Origin: DATARH01 sp035570495
GTDB taxonomy: Bacteria > Pseudomonadota > Alphaproteobacteria > ATCC43930 > CGMCC-115725
Direction of reading: 5' to 3'
NCBI GenBank assembly: GCA_035570495.1
Contig: DATMLO010000172.1
Span: 1 to 10,237, forward strand
Length of the DNA: 10,237 bases
In this document: positions 7,105 through 10,237 of the stretch, in pieces
Layout of the letters: each line of letters starts with the position of its first letter
How positions within the stretch are numbered: the first letter of the stretch is position 1
Notes under the pieces: generated by a model
What the model saw: only the letters and a program-made list of their open reading frames with translations
What the model was told of the DNA's origin: nothing
The model's database searches: none
Translations under genes and position numbers: made by a program

Positions 7105-7959
7105 CTAAACCGGCCGCTCGCCCTCGATCGTCACGCGGTGCATCACGCGGCGCTGGCCGTGATAGTCGTTGATCGCGTTGTGCTGGACGCAGCGATTGTC
7201 CCAGAACGCGATCGACCCCTTCTCCCAGCGGAAGCGGCAGGTGAACTCGGGCCGCACCGCGTGGCCGTAGAGGTAGTGGAGGAGCGGCGCGCTTTCCTCT
7301 TCGGTCATGTCCTGAAAGCGGGTGGTGAAGCCGCCATGCACGTAGAGGCATTTGCGGCCGCTCTCGACATGGGTGCGCACCACCGGGTGGTCGACCTCGC
7401 CATGCGCGTCCTCGGTGAAACGGATGTTCATCGACCGCTTGTCGGCGTCGGCGGCGCGCGGCGCGTAGAGCCCGTAGGACTTGCGCGCGCTGTGCATCGC
7501 ACGCATCCGGCCGAGCATTTCCTTCAGACCGTCCGACAGGGTTTCATAGGCAAGATATTGATTCGCAAACATAGTGTCGCCGCCGTGGGCCGGCACCTCG
7601 CGGGCGTAGAGCACCGAGCCGAGCGCCGGCTTTTCGAGATAGCTGACATCGCTGTGCCAGCCGCCGCCGAAATTCCGCATCTCGTCGGCTTCCTTGCGGA
7701 CTTCGAGGATCTGCTGGTTGTCCTCCATGCCCTCGACAAAGTCGTGGACCTGCAGCTCGCCAAAGCGGCGGCCGAACGCCAGATGCTGGTCGGGCGTCAG
7801 GTTCTGGTCGCGGAAGAAGATCACGCAATTATCGACGAGCGCTTGGCGGATTTCGCCGATCACCTCGTCATCGAGATTGCTCTTCGCCAAATCGACGCCG
7901 GAAATTTCGGCGCCGAGAGCGCCGGCAATCTTGTTTACGGAGATGGAGCGGTAGGTCAT
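7105..7959 (-). CDS. TauD/TfdA family Fe(II)/2-oxoglutarate dioxygenase
   Basis: Cytosolic oxygenase of 284 residues that should couple 2-oxoglutarate decarboxylation to hydroxylation of a small acidic substrate (taurine, sulfonates, aryloxyacetates in known members). The iron-binding triad is complete: H102 and D104 in GGWHSDVSY, and the distal H260 in DNRCVQHNA; R275 in RRVMHRVTI is the expected 2-oxoglutarate anchor, 15 residues after the histidine as in E. coli TauD. HPVVRTHVESGRKCLYVH (191-208) is the typical central signature. The start at 7959 (MTYRSISVNK) has GGAG 8 bases upstream and matches the family N-terminus; the frame stays open for another 939 bases but only as antisense of the neighbouring gene. 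It is divergent from the Gfo/Idh oxidoreductase. The substrate is unknown; no sulfonate transporter is visible to support taurine. Confidence 0.93.
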   Translation of the reverse strand: MTYRSISVNKIAGALGAEISGVDLAKSNLDDEVIGEIRQALVDNCVIFFRDQNLTPDQHLAFGRRFGELQVHDFVEGMEDNQQILEVRKEADEMRNFGGGWHSDVSYLEKPALGSVLYAREVPAHGGDTMFANQYLAYETLSDGLKEMLGRMRAMHSARKSYGLYAPRAADADKRSMNIRFTEDAHGEVDHPVVRTHVESGRKCLYVHGGFTTRFQDMTEEESAPLLHYLYGHAVRPEFTCRFRWEKGSIAFWDNRCVQHNAINDYHGQRRVMHRVTIEGERPV

Positions 7960-7977
7960 CAAACGTCTCCGATTTCG

Positions 7978-8001
7978 ATGCGCTAAGGTCGCATGTTGAC
8001 G
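7978..8001. promoter_or_regulatory. Candidate operator and -35 in the divergent TauD / Gfo-Idh region
   Basis: ATGCG (7978-7982) and CGCAT (7990-7994) form a 5-bp inverted repeat around 7 bases. Immediately to its right TTGACG (7996-8001) resembles a -35 box on the plus strand, with CTAGGC (8018-8023) 16 bases further as a poor -10. The site is well placed to control the oxidoreductase and perhaps both divergent genes, but the evidence is only short motifs. Confidence 0.3.
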
Positions 8002-8055
8002 GGCGACTTGCCAGCCTCTAGGCACGGGAAACGCTTCGCTGAAGGACGAAATGCG

Positions 8056-9024
8056 ATGATCGATGCGGCAATCGTCGGGCTCGGCCGCTGGGGCAAGACC
8101 CTGGTCGAGGCGGTGCAGGGCAAGAGCGACAAGATCCGCTTCACCCGGGCGGTGAGCCGCGACCCCGCGCAGCATCGCGAATTTCTCGAGACGCAGCATC
8201 TGCTCGCCGGGAGCAGCCTTGCGGAGGCGCTGGCCGACAAAAAGGTCACGGCGGTGGTGCTGGCGACGCCGCATACCCAGCACGTCGATGAGGTGATCGC
8301 CGCCGCGCGCGCCGGCAAGCATGTGTTCTGCGAAAAGCCGCTGGCACTGACCAAGGACCGTGCACGGCGCGCCGTCAACGCCTGCCGCGAGGCGCGGGTG
8401 GTGCTCGGCATCGGCACCGACAAGCGCTATTTCCCGGCGATCGCCGAGGTGATCCGGCTCACCGAGAGTGGCGAATTGGGGCCGCTGATCCATGTCGAGG
8501 GCAATTTCTCGAACGAGGTCGCGGCGGGGTTCACCCCGTGGCGCGAAAGCTTTGAGGAAACCCCGGCGGGCGGGATGACCGGCACCGGCATCCATGTGCT
8601 CGACACGCTCGTCCGCATCGCCGGGCCGGTGCGACGGACGCACACGCAATTCCTGTCGCTGAAGCCCAGCCCCGACCCGTGGGACAGCCTGTCGGTGCTG
8701 CTCGAATTCGCCTCCGGCGTCGGCGGCACGCTGACGGCGGTACGCTCGACCCCGACCTATCTGCGCATCCACGCGTTCGGGCGCAACGGCTCGGCCGAGG
8801 CGGTCAGTCGCAACGACATCATCATCCGCAAGAGCGGCGCGGAGCCGATCCGGCTCAAATTGCAGGGGCCGGACTCGGTGCGGGTCAATCTCGAGCATTT
8901 CGCCAACGCGATCGACCGAAGCGCCCCCTATCCGGTGACGCCAGAGACGATCCTCAATGTCACCAACAGCTTTATCGCGATCGCCGACGCGATCCGCACC
9001 GGTGTGGTGACGCAGGAGGTATAA
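8056..9024 (+). CDS. Gfo/Idh/MocA family oxidoreductase
   Basis: NAD(P)-dependent oxidoreductase of 322 residues, probably acting on a sugar, inositol or related polyol. The N-terminal Rossmann domain begins at once with AIVGLGRWG (5-13; GxGxxG), and the family motif CEKPLALT (92-99) has the catalytic K94. The C-terminal alpha/beta domain shows GTGIHVLD (176-183), where H180 and D183 fit the GxxxHxxD active-site pattern. ATG 8056 is chosen rather than the earlier in-frame ATG at 7993, since AAGGA (8042-8046) precedes it by 9 bases and the Rossmann strand then lies near the N-terminus. It is transcribed away from the TauD-type gene. The stop is followed at once by a palindromic repeat. The substrate is not evident. 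Confidence 0.92.
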   Translation: MIDAAIVGLGRWGKTLVEAVQGKSDKIRFTRAVSRDPAQHREFLETQHLLAGSSLAEALADKKVTAVVLATPHTQHVDEVIAAARAGKHVFCEKPLALTKDRARRAVNACREARVVLGIGTDKRYFPAIAEVIRLTESGELGPLIHVEGNFSNEVAAGFTPWRESFEETPAGGMTGTGIHVLDTLVRIAGPVRRTHTQFLSLKPSPDPWDSLSVLLEFASGVGGTLTAVRSTPTYLRIHAFGRNGSAEAVSRNDIIIRKSGAEPIRLKLQGPDSVRVNLEHFANAIDRSAPYPVTPETILNVTNSFIAIADAIRTGVVTQEV

Positions 9025-9032
9025 TTTCAGTT

Positions 9033-9109
9033 CGTCGCCCCGCGCAGGCGGGGGCCCAGGCCGAGCGATAAAGCAGCTGCCCTGGATTTCCGCGTCCGCG
9101 GAAATGACG
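9033..9109. repeat. Second interspersed palindromic element (different type)
   Basis: The element opens with CGTC (9033-9036) and closes with GACG (9106-9109). Next to the ends are two small hairpins: CCCCGC/GCGGGG (9038-9043 with 9048-9053) and a perfect ATTTCCGCG-TC-CGCGGAAAT (9086-9105). CCAGG (9056-9060) can also pair with CCTGG (9081-9085), closing the middle. This layout is that of the common GCGCAGGCGGGG / GGAAATGACG dispersed repeat I recall from alphaproteobacteria. It fills the gap between the oxidoreductase stop and the peptidase ribosome binding site and could act as an RNA hairpin between the two genes. Confidence 0.8.
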
Positions 9110-9124
9110 AGAGAAGGAACGCTG

Positions 9125-10237
9125 ATGAGTGAAACCCTACCCTATGGCGCGTGGAAGTCGCCGATTACCTCCGACCTGATCGTCGCCGAGACGATCGGGC
9201 TCGGTGGCGTCATCGTCGACGGCAACAACATCTACTGGACAGAAAGCCGGCCCGGCGAAGGCGGGCGCAACGTGCTGGTGCGCCGGACCAAGGATGGCGG
9301 GCGCGAGGATGTGACCCCCGCGCCGCTCAATGTGCGCACCCGCGTCCACGAGTATGGCGGCGGCGCGGTGACAGTGGATCGCGGCATCGCCTATTTCAGC
9401 AATTTCGCCGATCAGCGGCTTTACCGGCTCGCGCCGGGCGCCGCCGCCGAGCCGCTGACCCCGGCGCCGGGCGACGGCGCGCGCTATCGTTACGCCGACG
9501 GGGTGATCGACGAGGCGCGGCAGCGCTGGATCGGGGTGCGCGAGGCGCATTCGGGCGAGCGGGTCGACAACACGATCGTCGCGGTCAATTTCGGCGCGGT
9601 CGGGGCCGGCCGGGTGCTGGTCGAAGGCAGCGATTTTTGTGCCGCGCCGCGCCTGTCGCCTGACGGCAAGCGGCTCGCCTGGCTGCAGTGGAACCACCCG
9701 AACATGCCGTGGGTCGGCACCGAATTATGGGTCGCGGAGATCGCCGAGGATGGCGGGTTGGGCGAGCGGCGCAAGATCGCCGGCGGCGATGCCGAGTCCG
9801 TGGCGCAGCCGCTATGGTCGCCGGACGGGATGCTCCATTTCATCTCCGACCGCAGCGGCTGGTGGAACCTCTATCGCGGCGATGACGATGGCGGCGCTCA
9901 CTCGCTCTGCCTGCGCGAGGCCGAGTTCTGCGGCGCGCAATGGGTGTTCGGTCAGGCGAGCTACGCGTTCCTGTCGGCCGGCCAGATCGTCTGCAGTTAT
10001 GGCGAAGGCGCTGGCTCGCGGCTCGCCCGGCTCGACACCGCCAGCGGCAAGCTCGCGCCGCTCGATCTGCCGTTCTGCGAGTTCGGGTCGATCAAACTGT
10101 GTGGCGGGAAGATCGTCTGCGGCGCAGGGTCGGCGACCGGGCCCGGGGCGATCGTCGTCATCGACCCCGACACACGCGCCACCGAAATTCTGCGGCAAAG
10201 CTCGACGGCGGCGGCAGAGCCCGAGCTGCAGCGCTAC
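9125..10237 (+). CDS. S9 family (prolyl oligopeptidase) peptidase, N-terminal part (truncated by window edge)
   Basis: The first 371 residues of a serine peptidase of the dipeptidyl aminopeptidase/acylaminoacyl peptidase type; the frame is still open at the last base. What is visible is the beta-propeller that guards the active site: RTRVHEYGGG (71-80), the WD40-like PD40 blade RLSPDGKRLAWLQWNHPN (176-193) leading to GTELW, and a further blade with PLWSPDGMLHFISDRSGWW (229-247). These motifs are characteristic of this S9 group, whose members usually have about 640-660 residues, so the alpha/beta-hydrolase domain with Ser, Asp and His must lie outside the window and activity cannot be judged. 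No signal peptide is seen, so it is probably cytosolic. AGAAGGA stands about 8 bases before the ATG. It follows the oxidoreductase on the same strand, with a palindromic repeat between. Confidence 0.9.
   Translation, partial: MSETLPYGAWKSPITSDLIVAETIGLGGVIVDGNNIYWTESRPGEGGRNVLVRRTKDGGREDVTPAPLNVRTRVHEYGGGAVTVDRGIAYFSNFADQRLYRLAPGAAAEPLTPAPGDGARYRYADGVIDEARQRWIGVREAHSGERVDNTIVAVNFGAVGAGRVLVEGSDFCAAPRLSPDGKRLAWLQWNHPNMPWVGTELWVAEIAEDGGLGERRKIAGGDAESVAQPLWSPDGMLHFISDRSGWWNLYRGDDDGGAHSLCLREAEFCGAQWVFGQASYAFLSAGQIVCSYGEGAGSRLARLDTASGKLAPLDLPFCEFGSIKLCGGKIVCGAGSATGPGAIVVIDPDTRATEILRQSSTAAAEPELQRY

Noticed and set aside
6847..7986. 379-codon plus-strand frame across the REP element and the dioxygenase gene
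   Set aside because: Runs through a palindromic repeat and is antisense to a gene with a complete iron-binding triad.
7960..8898. Upstream extension of the dioxygenase frame, which stays open to 8898
   Set aside because: The extension is antisense to the Gfo/Idh gene, has no family similarity, and the ATG at 7959 has its own ribosome binding site and the family N-terminus.

Overview
This GC-rich, densely coded window looks like chromosomal DNA of an alphaproteobacterium, probably Hyphomicrobiales (Bradyrhizobium- or Pseudolabrys-like). That assignment is inferred from GC bias, family composition and two interspersed palindromic repeats of types I remember from such genomes; no rRNA or tRNA is present to anchor it. 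There are ten genes (two cut by the window ends), one gene remnant, two palindromic repeats and several candidate operators. No gap between genes exceeds 200 bases.

Left third (1-3685, all minus strand): an MFS carboxylate/sugar-acid type transporter (5' part only), a mandelate racemase/muconate lactonizing family enzyme of the enolase superfamily, and a FadD/ACSF2-like acyl-CoA synthetase. Transcription runs synthetase, then enolase-superfamily enzyme, then transporter. The two gaps (199 and 171 bp) are AT-richer than the genes and carry palindromes, including a near-perfect 20-bp one before the enolase-superfamily gene. Transporter plus MR-type enzyme suggests uptake and dehydration or epimerisation of a hydroxy or sugar acid; the synthetase may or may not belong with them.

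Middle (3686-5762): a plus-strand DCC-family (DUF393) thiol-disulfide protein and a minus-strand VOC/glyoxalase protein whose stop codons abut. A 48-bp copy of the 3' end of the VOC gene, stop codon included, also lies in front of the DCC gene, so the DCC gene is flanked by direct repeats 568 bp apart. This is the clearest rearrangement scar in the window. A secreted six-cysteine protein of unknown function and a convergent GlsB/YeaQ-type membrane protein with a Gly/Trp/Arg-rich tail follow.

Right part (5763-10237): a zinc alcohol dehydrogenase and a TauD/TfdA dioxygenase, both minus strand and separated by a palindromic repeat; a divergent Gfo/Idh/MocA oxidoreductase; a second palindromic repeat; and the N-terminal propeller part of an S9 (prolyl oligopeptidase family) peptidase that runs off the end. 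These look like general metabolic genes. I saw no defence system, CRISPR array, insertion sequence, integrase or secondary-metabolite cluster, and no clear new multi-gene system. The points most worth following are the DCC/VOC repeat scar, the palindromic operator of the enolase-superfamily gene and the uncharacterised secreted protein.
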